Origin: Tubiluchus corallicola
Taxonomy: Eukaryota; Priapulida; Priapulimorpha; Priapulimorphida; Tubiluchidae
NCBI GenBank assembly: GCA_030141605.1
Contig: JAQGDQ010000185.1
Location: forward strand, 287,001 to 351,000
Reading direction: 5' to 3'
Length of the DNA: 64,000 nt
Positions 24,122 through 35,078 of the stretch are shown here, piece after piece (position 1 is the stretch's first letter; each line of letters starts with the position of its first letter). Both the position numbers and the translations under genes were made by a program. The notes under the pieces were generated by a model. That model was given only the letters and a program-made list of their open reading frames with translations. It was not told the DNA's origin and did not search any database.

Positions 24122-25410
24122 AAATACATGTGTAGGTTATATATATATATATATCGATAATTGGGAGGGTATCATGCATGTGTGGGCCGTCCCAAAATGT
24201 TGATTAAACTACCTCGCCGTGAATTATATGAAGCCTGGTAATTGTTGGTTTTTATCAAGTTGTACTAAAACAAAGAATCATTAGTTTATGGCCATAAATC
24301 TGAGTTTTAATATTTTAATAATAACAGTATTGTATTGTAAGTTCAATTTTATACAAGGAACGAAAATATTTGTTTTTAGCACATAAATTAGATTAATATT
24401 TCATCAAAAACATATTATAAAAAATAAAAAACGTTTAGTCTTCTGTATTCGCTACTTACTTATGTCCAAATAAAACTCTTGAATTCTTGAAACTTCAAAT
24501 TCACTCAGATTAGTCATTTTTAATTTTTAAATAGTCTTTTTACTGGTAGATAATTAGCTGTAGCCAGTTTACAAGTATAACAGGTGCATGAGTTTTATTT
24601 GCAATGGTCTAAGCAATGTTAGACATATTCACAACATTCACCTATTTCACACTTTATAGTTGAGTAAAATGTGGCACGTTTACAAATATAGACTGACAAT
24701 GTTTGGACTATTGCGTCGATTATGTATCAAGGGGCTTTATATTAGCACAAGAACAATACCCTCATCCAGTACCTGCAGCTGTTATTATGCTCATGATATC
24801 TATGTCTTTTCATCTTAATGGTTAGCTTTAAACATAAGTACTGTACATGTATTGAAAATCTCAGTTAAAGTATATGGATAGCATTAACGTGATACTATAC
24901 AAGATATTTTAGCTGATTAACAATTAAGATAGTGTGATTTTCAAAGGATCAATTAAGTATTATAGAACAACATTAATACTCGCTAGAATAAAAAAAACGA
25001 AAGAAAATAATTGAATATGATTATCTATTTGGGAGTTGATTTTTTTGAACCAAAGAACCAACCTGATAACTTTCACTGTTTTTCTCAAAAAGAAATTTTT
25101 TAATTCACACTGAATTTTCGTTTCATCACTATAAATATATATGATGTGTAAGTTTGCCAGTTGAAATAGAAATATTGGAAAGACGAATTATACCGAATGT
25201 TGCATGTGCAATATAAGAAATCGTTTTGGTAACAGGCCTTCTGCAAAATGAACCAAATGCAGTTCAGAGAGTGGCGAAGACATCACCTGTGCAGACAAGA
25301 AAGAGAGACATCTAATAGCTACCTTACCAATAAGCTTTACTAAATTAACGTTACACATGGCCTATGCAATACCAGCGTACCAATAAATATAAAACCTAGA
25401 AGCAATATGA
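24122..25410. other. Intergenic DNA between GPCR 2 and the decayed copy
   Basis: Contains a (TA)n run at about 24138, AATAAA signals at 24423 and 24466, and nothing else recognised. Confidence 0.55.
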
Positions 25411-26472
25411 ATGCAACACTTTCTCATTGGTAGCGTAATTATTCAACCTTTGTAACAAATGAAAGAGAATATGTGAAAAAGAAGAATATAACGGTAACGG
25501 TGAAAAGATTTGTGTTCGGGTAATACTACCACTTTTTTAATTCACCGTAATATTTCTAATAGTTTTTAACAATATGTTAGTGATAATGTCCATGGTTCGT
25601 GAAAAATTCTTTGGAGAGAAAATTTACTGGTACTTAGAGTAAACGCAGCAGTGGCTAATTCTGGTATGTGGTTTGTCCCTGATTATGGATACTTTTGGAA
25701 ACTTTCCCCCATATAATAAACATTATGTAGCTTGCGAATGCGTTTAACGTCTGTGAGAGTCGTACGTTCATCTCTAAATGTTGTTGTTGTTACATTTAGT
25801 ACGCATCTGGCTATAACAAAATCACTTCACTATCATCAAATAAGGACCCACGAGTCAGCGCGAGCCAACTTGACCATTTTCGTCACCTGGTGTATCAATT
25901 TTTTATGGTTCGTGGCTATTTTCTACTGAATAATGAAGCATAATGAAGAACTTGCCTAATTTCTGCACATTTAGACACATTGTATCTTTGTGCTTTTCGT
26001 TGCTCATTCCACTTTATTGCGACCTTCTGCCAACTGTAGCAATGGAATTCATGTACAATGAAATTCTCAAAGTTCCCAGAAAACAAGCAAAAAGTATGCA
26101 TCAGCATGAAATAGAAAATCGACAAAGTCAATGAAAGACATCGGTGAGACCCCACAAGCAAGTACCAGCACATTATTCGCAACAACGTTCCGGACACATT
26201 CAACAACTATTAGCCTTTCTAACTCTTAAGAAATTGCCAAGAAGCTCGAGCTCCCTAACGTCAGACGTAAACTCAGTTTTGCTGGAACTATTACGCTCGT
26301 TATTGGAAGCTTTGCAGTCACTTGGACATTATATTTTGTAGCACTGTTCCTCACCGTAATGGCTGTGTTTTCACTTCATTCACCAATGTTTTTTCTACGC
26401 GTGGCGGAGCAACAACACGAGGAATACATTTCGAAAACTCTACTCCTTAATAAGCAACTTAAAAGTATCTAA
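25411..26472 (+). pseudogene. Decayed third copy of the GPCR array
   Basis: The segment aligns along its whole length with members 1 and 2 but is broken by several stops and frameshifts. Recognisable pieces in order: helix 1 and first loop (IVFNNMLVIMSMVREKFFGE, near 25560-25620), helix 3 and following loop with HLAITKSLHYHQIRT near 25805, helix 4 ending in a TGA at 25927, a helix-5 piece around 26000-26090, helix 6 with GTITLVIGSFAVTWTLYF (about 26285-26338) and, in another frame, FFYAWRSNNTRNTFRK (about 26385-26435). The DRY equivalent has eroded to S-T-H. There is no way to read a functional receptor through it. Its presence shows that the array has lost members as well as gained them. Confidence 0.88.
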
Positions 26473-28183
26473 CGAAGGGGCCATGATTGTCTTCAATTCT
26501 AGTTTTATCAAAAAAATGATAAGCTTTCGTTTAGAAATGTTCAGTTAAAACGCACTTTGCAAAAACAATCATTGCAGAGCGAAAACAGTTTATTCAACGT
26601 AAAATTCACACCTAGACAATTAATCAATCCATTTTTATCACAAAGAAACAAAAAATGGGTTGTTATTATAGGAACTACATAAAACTGGAAGAGTTGCTTG
26701 AAAATCCTATGACGTTATATCAATTAATCTTGCATTAATTAGTGTTTTTGATTTTTCACAGAACCTTCCATCCTTTAAAGTAGTAAGATATAGGCCATAA
26801 ATGTTGATTTCTGCTGATGAAGCCCGTGAAGAAAGCTTCTGTGAAAAAATAACATTGAGACTTTGACACTTTGACCAATCGGCACTTTGACTTCTTTACG
26901 ATTATGACCATGGCAAATCTTAGAAAGCACTATCTTGTTTTCAAATTAACTAGTTTTGTTGAACAATTGACGCATTGATGCTACGTATACAAATCTTACC
27001 TGAAAAATATTTGTGTAGGCTTTACATACAGGTTTATATTAATTCTAAATTTAACTAACAAGGATGGATGTGAAACATCGATGTGAAATTTAAACAACTC
27101 GTCTTTTACTTCCCACCCTAAGCCGAACAGTGCAAAACAACTTTATTTAATTGCTCGAGCATTGTTGCCGAATTGAAAAATATTTACTACATCAAATGCG
27201 TGCATTGTGTGATTATAGTTGTCTATTACAGACAGACATTAGCTCAGTTAACAGATCGATATAATGAGTTTCTCCTAAGCGTTTTCAATGCTCTTCAGAA
27301 GAACGCTCATACGTAGAGTATTGTCCAAGAAGCCTGCAAAACTTTTGATCAATTTACTGCCTTTTGATCAACTTACGATTGTGGGGAGAAAGTGCAAACG
27401 TTTGTGTTTCCTGGCACAGCTGATTTAACAACACTTGGCTTCTTCTGTTAGGGATGCAACGAATTAGGTTGCGGCGTTACGATGTAAAAACAAGCCCAGA
27501 CGGCTGGCAGAGGACGTATAAAACAAGTAATGCCAGAACCAACAAAGTGTGATATCTAGCCTTAAAGTGTTCAAGCACTCCGGTTAGTTCTTGCTATTGT
27601 GCCAGAATTGTTTTTATTACTGAGGTTTGTCGGCTATTTCGAGATGTGGTGACAATGCGTCAAAAATAGATTAGTGAAAAGAGTTTTTTGTATGTTGATA
27701 CAAGAAGTAAACGCCGGTGTGACGACAATATCCATTTACTTTCATCTAATATTATAGGAGCTTACCAAAAAGTTCCTCAAAATACTGTGATACTTTTCGG
27801 TTGAACTACGTACAGAACAGACTTAGAAGACATGAATGAAGACTCTAAAAACAGAAATATGAAGTTTTAATAATTACAATCCCGAACAAGATTTTTGAGG
27901 TTAAAACAATGAGAAGTGTCTAGATATTCTTCAAACCTAAGTCACGTGTTTAAAAATTAAACAGTTTATCCTAAATACTGCTTCCAGAACTTTTTTATAT
28001 TAAGGATGTCACGTACACCCTTTGCGGCCGTGATTTCGCTTCGCATTTCGCATTACGGAGTCAATCACAATATTTATTAAAAGTGATTTTACAGATCCGA
28101 CAAATAGTTTTTAAAAAGTTAAAATGTAATAATTAATACAAAAGAAAAATTTAGATACACCAACAGAAGTTGTGACTTGCTTA
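26473..28183. other. Intergenic DNA before GPCR 4
   Basis: Contains the TATA-like site at 27517; a leader intron is possible. No coding exon recognised. Confidence 0.5.
27517..27523 (+). promoter_or_regulatory. Candidate TATA box upstream of GPCR 4
   Basis: TATAAAA lies in a locally GC-richer patch (GGCAGAGGACG before it), about 660 bp before the GPCR 4 start. A transcript starting about 30 bp downstream would need a long leader or an intron. It could equally be a chance match in AT-rich DNA. Confidence 0.2.
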
Positions 28184-29188
28184 ATGCATAATAATACTAT
28201 GGATGGCTCTAGTTTAATTCACGTCAACTATACAGTGAATTCAACTCGCGGAGACTTTCAAAGGATCAGCAGCTTATCCACCTACGTCCAGTTCACTTTC
28301 CAGTGCATTATAGTGATCCTTATAGTCTTCAATAACTCTCTAGTTATCATATCACTGATCAGAGACAAGTTCTTCGGCGAAATCAAGTACTGGTTCATCA
28401 CTAACTTGGCCGTTGCGGATCTCATGTGTGGTTTATCCCTGATCATGTATAACGTTGGTTTATTTCTACGTTACCACGTCAAACTTCTTTGCAGTGCAAA
28501 ATTCTCGTTGATGTTTTGTTCGCTGATTTGTTCCGCTTTGAACCTTGTAGCCGTGACTGCCGACATGTACGTGGCCATAACCAGGCCACTGCGTTATCAT
28601 CAACTGGTTACGGAAAAGCACGCCAAAGCTGCCATTGTGGTAATCTGGTTAATTGGAGCGGCTGCTTTTGCCAGCATCACAGTCAATGGTAAGAAATTCC
28701 TCGGACCTGATTGCAGAATAGTGGACATGGGTAACATTCAGAGCTTGGTCGCAGCAACCATTGCTTGTGTGGTGCTTCCTTCCTGTGTGATGGTATTCCT
28801 TTATACCAAAATGCTTAAAATCGCTTGGAGTCAGGCGAAAGTCGCTCCATTTCCCAAGAGCCAAGAGTCAACTACCAAAGTTGCTATAGCACATCATGGA
28901 GACCAACACCTGGAGGAAAACCAGCAACGACCTCAACATCACAGAACACTACGAAGACAAATGAGGACAGTTGGAACAATTGTCTTAATCGTTGCCAGCT
29001 TTGTTTTCACCTGGTTTTTGTTTTTTGGCTTCATGCTTGCAATAAAATCTGGTATCATCGCTTACAGTAGAAGCTTGTTGATCATACTGGGTTTTCTAGC
29101 AAGTGTTAATTCTTTCACCAATGTCTTTTTTTACGCATGGCGTAGCAAAGACTTGAGAAGAGCGTTCAGGAGAACGTTAAGGATCTAA
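28184..29188 (+). CDS. Intronless class A orphan GPCR, divergent array member 4
   Basis: A 334-residue seven-helix receptor in a single frame, clearly of the same family but more diverged than members 1 and 2. It has N-glycosylation sites NNT, NYT and NST before helix 1, D2.50 in NLAVADL, disulfide cysteines C103 and C177, W4.50 (W155), P5.50 and W6.48 (W277). It shares the family oddities: D-M-Y in place of DRY (127-129), Leu at 6.50 instead of Pro, and N-V-F-F-Y instead of NPxxY (313-317). The third inner loop is rich in His, Gln and Glu. ATG 28184 is the first in frame, but 28199 has a much better context (A at -3, G at +4). The last residues RRAFRRTLRI form a basic helix 8. Base composition is less AT-rich than the other copies. 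Function unknown. Confidence 0.92.
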   Translation: MHNNTMDGSSLIHVNYTVNSTRGDFQRISSLSTYVQFTFQCIIVILIVFNNSLVIISLIRDKFFGEIKYWFITNLAVADLMCGLSLIMYNVGLFLRYHVKLLCSAKFSLMFCSLICSALNLVAVTADMYVAITRPLRYHQLVTEKHAKAAIVVIWLIGAAAFASITVNGKKFLGPDCRIVDMGNIQSLVAATIACVVLPSCVMVFLYTKMLKIAWSQAKVAPFPKSQESTTKVAIAHHGDQHLEENQQRPQHHRTLRRQMRTVGTIVLIVASFVFTWFLFFGFMLAIKSGIIAYSRSLLIILGFLASVNSFTNVFFYAWRSKDLRRAFRRTLRI

Positions 29189-29439
29189 AGCAACAATTTC
29201 GAAGAAAGACAGTTTAGACTTTAGACCACGACTTAAAATGGTCTACGGTAAAAGATATCTTCGGTGTACATATTGTTTTCTTAAAGTCAAACTATACCTT
29301 CACTATAACATAAGCTTTTACAACTTAAAATCCGACTCTCATTACAAATATTCAATTTATGTTATTATAAACTTGCTGTAAAACTTGTTTCTTTTGATTA
29401 TTTATCACTACGTTCTTAGCCGTATTAAATTTGAAGAAC

Positions 29440-29617
29440 TGCCATTTTTCGTTGCGTGAGACGAATGACGTAACGAGGTCACCAAAAATCGGTAAACAAA
29501 TATCGGTAACCAAAGACGCTTTCTGTATACGTACGTCATTCTCGCTCATTCGCGCCAAAGACCCGATACATGGCGATCTTTACGGCAATGCACGCGCTCA
29601 AAATTCGCCAGAAAAAG
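29440..29617 (+). promoter_or_regulatory. CpG-dense promoter-like patch ending at a splice donor
   Basis: Against an AT-rich, CpG-poor background this stretch has many CpG. It contains a CRE-like TGACGTAA, a second inverted TGACGT core (ACGTCA) and an E2F-like TTCGCGCC, and ends at GAAAAAG|GTAAGT. This looks like a promoter with a short first exon transcribed to the right, but no downstream partner exon was found. It lies 250 bp after GPCR 4 and could also affect that gene. Confidence 0.35.
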
Positions 29618-30234
29618 GTAAGTTATTTAATTCATAAGTTTCTTCTATGTAAAAATCACTATGAATTCTTTGTGTAATCACAATAATGCGTTAAAAAACT
29701 TCAATGTCCGTTGAGGTTATGTGTCTTTAAGAGTGATATCCATTGAAGCTTAAACATACTTTCCTTATATTTTACCGTTTCATACACCAGTAAAAATACG
29801 CACAGTACGGGCCCCAACAGGTACAAATTATTTTAAGTACAAATACAATGGTTACGTCGGGCAACTGCAAAAAAAATATGCGTCACCCCACAACAAATTT
29901 GATATTTGAAATTGTGAAGTTAAATTAGGTTTTGTTGTCAATTAATTGTATCAGGACGTAAATTAAGCTTTTAATCTAATATTTTTGTCAGGAAATGGTT
30001 TGGAATTATTAAAAGTAACAAAATGTACGTTGCACTTACATCAAAATCAGTTTTAGTCTAAAATATTGTTTTGTTTTTATTGAAACTTCTGGCATAAACT
30101 TAACTTCATCGTCTGTCAATACAGTAAGACAGGTCTACTTACGTAATATGCTTTCAGCTAAGCAAACGCATCACAAACAAGCTAATAAACGAAGCAATGA
30201 CCTTTCTATCAGTGACAGTGGAAAAAGCGACCTA

Positions 30235-30560
30235 ACTGCAAGAACGACAACAACAGCAGCAATAACAACATCATAGCAAAGATAAAAATAGTGACAAGAA
30301 TTAAGATTAAGGCAACGGCAGTAACATGGGGACAACAACGATAACGACAACGGTAATGATAGTGACCATGGAAAATCTATATAAACATTGAATAACGTTA
30401 ACAATTAACAATGATAATAAATAATAACAACGACAATCGCAACGGCAACAACAAGAATGGCATCATGCATCAGTGAGGACAGTGGCAGAGGTCGCAGAGG
30501 CGCTAGCAATAACAATATTATTCACAATGTCAACGATACGACAACGGATGCATGCCAACA
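30235..30560. repeat. Eroded trinucleotide repeat (AAC/ACG/AGC type)
   Basis: GACAACAAC, AACAACGAC and AATAATAAC words recur with many substitutions, giving locally high GC and spurious open frames. No gene seen. Confidence 0.7.
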
Positions 30561-31341
30561 AAAATAATAACGTGTAAGCCAATGTTCTTCTAGTAGCATA
30601 AATAAAATTAAATTCAATGCTAAATGGTTAATACTAAAGATACAGAAACGCTCATTTATAATAACATTGCACTATGGTGTATTATCACAGGTAGTCTCCA
30701 TTATTTTCATTGATAACTAACAATACAAATGGCTAATTCAGATAACCCTTAATAATCATAGCTCACGCTTTCACTGAACATCTAGGTGGTCTGATGCTTG
30801 TGTAATTACATTAAATTGTGGGTTTTTAGTCTCATTGTTGGCTTGTGGTGCCATCTCGCGAAAGATAACTGTACTACGATTTTACGAAGATTCACAATAA
30901 CAGGTTAATTTCCCCCTTTTCTCTGACTAGTTACATTTGAGACTTTAGGCGATGTTTTAGATTGAAAATACAGCATCGTCTATGTGCATGCAGAAAAACA
31001 TATAGAAAAGAAACTCTTGTCATTGCTGAGTTAAAATTACAGTTTATAACCACTGTAATACATAAGCTAGGTTTATTCGTCAGTGATTGAAATATTAAAT
31101 TTTAAAACGCTATCACAATAGAGCACAAATCACATTAAATTTCATCAGTCCTTACATAACAGAAAATTGACGTACGCCTCAATAGGCTAATTAGAAGGAA
31201 CATAATACTTCACCTACAACTGTACACCTGTATTTAATCATGTGATGTTTAAACATGTATAAGTTACATGGTACATCTGCTGTGTTTCAAACAAATTCGT
31301 GCACAGTTTCATAATAACCTTTGTTAAGTAACAGATCAGTT

Positions 31342-31531
31342 TATGAATGAATGAATGAATGAATGAATAAATGAATGAATGAATGAACGAACGAACGAAC
31401 GAACGAACGAACGGATTGATGGATGGATGGATGGATGGATGGATGGATGGATGGATGGATGGATGGATGGATGGATGGATGGATGGATGGATGTATGGAT
31501 GGATGGATGAATAAATGAATGAATGAATGAC
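31342..31531. repeat. Compound (GAAT)n(GAAC)n(GGAT)n(GAAT)n microsatellite
   Basis: Four related tetranucleotides in blocks, near-symmetrical around the GGAT core. The right flank, read on the minus strand, is AAATAAGCTTGT followed by CATT repeats, as in some retroposon tails. Confidence 0.97.
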
Positions 31532-32601
31532 AAGCTTATTTAATTATAGCAGTTTAGCGGTTTAGCAGCAACTTTACTTTAGTTTATTTAACAATAGAAA
31601 TTTTCCAAGTTTCAAATTCTCAAATTTTCATAAAAGCTTAATAAGAGTGCTGAGCAAAATCAAATGTCTTTTTCTTTGGAGTTTAAATAAAATAAGCATC
31701 TGCATTCTTAGCTTTGCTTTGTCATAATCTCTCCGGCTTGTTAACACACATAAAATTGGTCATTTCACTTTTGCCCGCATACGTTATTAAAAAAGGCCGT
31801 TATTAATCTATTTTATTTCTATCTAACTATGCATTTTATTTCTAAGTCCCTACACTATCACACTTAATTAAGCTATAGTTTTCACTTAAGGATTTCATAT
31901 TCAAAACAAAATATTGTTGGAAGAGGGCGCCACACGAATATTAATAATCTTATTCTACTGGAAAGAAAATGGACTACCAGTACCAGTCATAGACATCCGA
32001 TAATGTCCACTTGTAATCAAATGAACTTAAGATGACAGACGAAAATAGTATCTCAAAAGGAGAACAGACATATATAAAACAAAAGCAGCTATAATGTACC
32101 AGAGCATAGTCACAATACGTTTAAGGCCACGACAGTTAAACAGTGTTGAGTTTGGTGACTAAGTGGATGGGATTCCGGGCTTTTGAGCGATTTTGTCTGT
32201 TATACTGCGACCTTAGCGAAGGGGCGAAAGCGGTGAATATACGTTCCAGCGTAGCAAAGACTCTCAGATGTGTTAATTCATAGTTTCTTCTCAGACGCTT
32301 AGCCTTGATATTTAGCTAATCAGCTAAGTACAATAATTAAAGACAGACAGTAAAATAATGATTATTGTAAACTTTTTAATGGCAATATCCACAATCTATG
32401 TACAACTACGCGGCGAACACTTGGTGTGGCGTATATTGTGCAAAGATTGTGGAGATAACAACTGAAAGAAACAGTAAGCATGTTAAGTTGGTACCCATTC
32501 ATGACACTCATTCTGAATGTAATTAATATTAGGTATTCTAAACAATGATAATATTGAATAAACAACTCAAGTTTAGTAGCGTATTAAATAACGTTTTATA
32601 A

Positions 32602-32826
32602 AAATTTGCCAGTGGCGATCTCAGCAGCGAAACTCTTGACGCAGCAGTGGCAGTGGTGCCGTTTTCCCCAAGAAACAACATTAATTTTACTAATATAGTT
32701 AATAAAGGCACGCGATATTACTGCCGCACTTTTGAAAATACTTTGTCAATAGACATCACCGCTGTCGCTACCACCTTGCCGGAATGGAGTACTGCGGCGG
32801 TCGTGCTGTTTAAATGTGAACCATGA
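32602..32826 (+). other. Open frame of 74 codons without ATG, unrecognised
   Basis: A GC-richer island stays open between stops. It reads ASGDLSSETLDAAVAVVPFS, continues with NNINFTNIVNKG and ITAVATTLPEWS, and ends KCEP. There is no ATG at its start. It could be an exon or a piece of a mobile element; I recognise neither. Confidence 0.25.
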
Positions 32827-33234
32827 AAACTCCAGTAGAGCTTAGTTGAGGAGAAAACACGACGATAAAATCGCTTTTTCCAAAAACCAGATTAAATCGT
32901 GAATTAGAAAAGTCAAACAGTGGAGATGTAATTAAATAAGCTTAGTCGACTGACCAGTTTCAGATAATTGTAGCGGCAAATAATCTACGCAGCTTTGCCG
33001 CAAAAAGAATTAGATCTAGCAACAGGTAAATCCTTTTTTAAACATAATCTACGTTATTAGATAAACTGTGCAGCATTGTTGTGAATATCATAGTCCAGCT
33101 CAGGTTGCAAGAGATTACCGACAGCATTATAGACTTATGAGTTAGCAAAATATAGGTGTTTTTGTTACCAGAGCTGCTTCTTGTGCAGATAAAATCTCAA
33201 GCATTTTAGACATATATGTTTTTTTATTAACTTA

Positions 33235-33318
33235 CCCCTATACTACTCTACGCTTCGCTATGTTACACTACACTACATTACATTACACCATACTACACTA
33301 CATTACACTACACTTCAT
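33235..33318. repeat. Degenerate ACACT/ACATT pentamer array
   Basis: TACACTACACTACATTACAT words repeat imperfectly over about 80 bp. Confidence 0.8.
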
Positions 33319-34027
33319 GGCTTTCTTTATGCATGATTGGTAAAATCAAAACAAAACTGAAAATGAAAAATGACAATCAGTGACGTCACTATCAGTCACG
33401 TGACGCCGATTACATGCTTGTGTTACAGTGGCCTACTTCTTAATTGGATCCACAATATCTTTCCGGCTTTGAGTTTCATTATTTTTAATACGAGGAAAAA
33501 TAAGCTAAAATTATTAGTGGTATTGCTTTTCCTACACGCGTTAATAGACTTCATTAAAACCAGACAGTGCTTAATTTCCGCTACGAAGTTAAATTATTAA
33601 AACTGATTCTATTAGTCTCCTCCAAACTGGTGAATTTAAAACCGGCTCTAATTATAAAAACAAATTAATCATTTTTGATGACTTTACAGTTGTTAAACTC
33701 CAATTGTGGTAGTTATATTCCTGTTATAAATACACTTGGCGTAAATTAACTTCGTACAACAGACGACGTAAATGATGTGTTGGGGCATTATAGTCGAACG
33801 ATTACTTTTACTAAATTACCAAAATTAACATGCGCGTTTTATTATGGTTACCTTGACAAATAGGTACGCCAAAATAAGTGAAATTAATAAAAATCGTGAT
33901 TGTTACGCCGAATTCTTGTTGTAGTCATCATTAAAATCTTAAAATCGTCCTTTTAAGATAAATTCGCTTTCACTTGTTCAATTTATAAGCCATAACGATA
34001 GTGCTTAATACGTTCACAAGTAAGCAA

Positions 34028-34128
34028 ATAGAATAGAATAGAATAGAATAGAATAGAATAGAATAGAATAGAATAGAATAGAATAGAATAGAATAGAATA
34101 GAATAGAATAGAATAGAATAGAATAGAA
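34028..34128. repeat. (GAATA)n, probable retroposon tail
   Basis: About 20 units. On the minus strand the adjoining sequence is TATAAAATAAATTTCTGTTC leading into TATTC repeats, the arrangement of a polyadenylation-like signal plus tail at a LINE or SINE 3' end. Confidence 0.9.
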
Positions 34129-34315
34129 CAGAAATTTATTTTATACATTTATACAATAAAATTCCATGTGAACAATGTTTCCATAATTGTCCGAGCAGTT
34201 AGTAAAGGAAAGAGACTTGTTCAAGTAAGCAAATTACACACTAAAACTAAACATTTATAGACAATATTTTAATCAATATTCTTATCTAAAGCAGATAAAG
34301 TACCAGCTCTGTTAT

Positions 34316-34470
<155 letters not shown>

Positions 34471-34490
34471 GCTTCAGCATCACGTACATT

Positions 34491-34660
34491 TAAATGTTAT
34501 TTACGTAGCATGGGTGCGGAATAAATAAAATCGGTTTATATTGTTTTCAATGCACTCATTTATGAAGCCTGTTCCTATAAAGGATGTGTTATTCTGTTTC
34601 CGCAGCTATTCCGCAGGTGGAAACGCATACGCATCCGGATGCTATGTAAACGCTACTTTA
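34491..34660. mobile_element. MITE-like element, copy B (170 bp)
   Basis: In reverse orientation it aligns with copy A along most of its length, sharing CTGCGGAATAGCTGCG next to the end repeat and an AAAACAATATA-type stretch near the other end. Its own ends are inverted repeats: left TAAATGTTATTTACGTAGCA, right (reverse complement) TAAAGTAGCGTTTACATAGC. It sits directly after a (GAT)n tract. Confidence 0.6.
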
Positions 34661-35004
34661 GGTTGCAATTCACGAAAATTATATTTAATGAATTTTGTCA
34701 ACAGCAGATCTGCTCAATTTTAAAGTAACTACTAACGATTTCAAATTCATATTAAAAATACAGATACGTAATAATTCATGTATATAGGTACATGAAATTC
34801 GTGAATATACATAATTAAAGGTATATGTTATTTAATTGTTTTCACGAATGTAAGCATCACCTTTGCTTTAGTAGTAGTAGTAGTTGCTTTACCAGAACCA
34901 AAAATAGTCTAAATGATAAAAGGTAGATTGAAAGAATTATGCTACTTGTTATTTGTTAAACAACAAGAAATGATTAAGCAGTTAAATTTTAAAGTAAATT
35001 GCAA

Positions 35005-35078
35005 TTAGGAATCCTCGCTATCATTATTAGAACGTGATCCACTTCTGCCAAGCGGCCCGTGAGGAGGACGCACAGCTT
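35005..35078 (-). CDS. Possible terminal coding exon
   Basis: On the minus strand a pyrimidine-rich acceptor (TTTCCTTTTCTTAACTAG) is followed by a locally GC-rich stretch. In one frame it encodes AVRPPHGPLGRSGSRSNNDS then EDS and a stop, a plausible disordered C-terminal tail. This frame needs an upstream exon ending in phase 1, whereas the PDZ exon 1.2 kb upstream ends in phase 2. Either another small exon lies between them, a different frame is used (then the tail is shorter and ends in ITF), or the match is accidental. Confidence 0.3.

Larger units (their letters stand above)
29618..34027. other. No supported gene
   Basis: Holds the eroded trinucleotide region, the GAAT/GGAT array, CTCF-like cores at 30848-30856 (minus) and 31922-31930 (plus), and the unrecognised frame at 32602. 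Confidence 0.5.
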
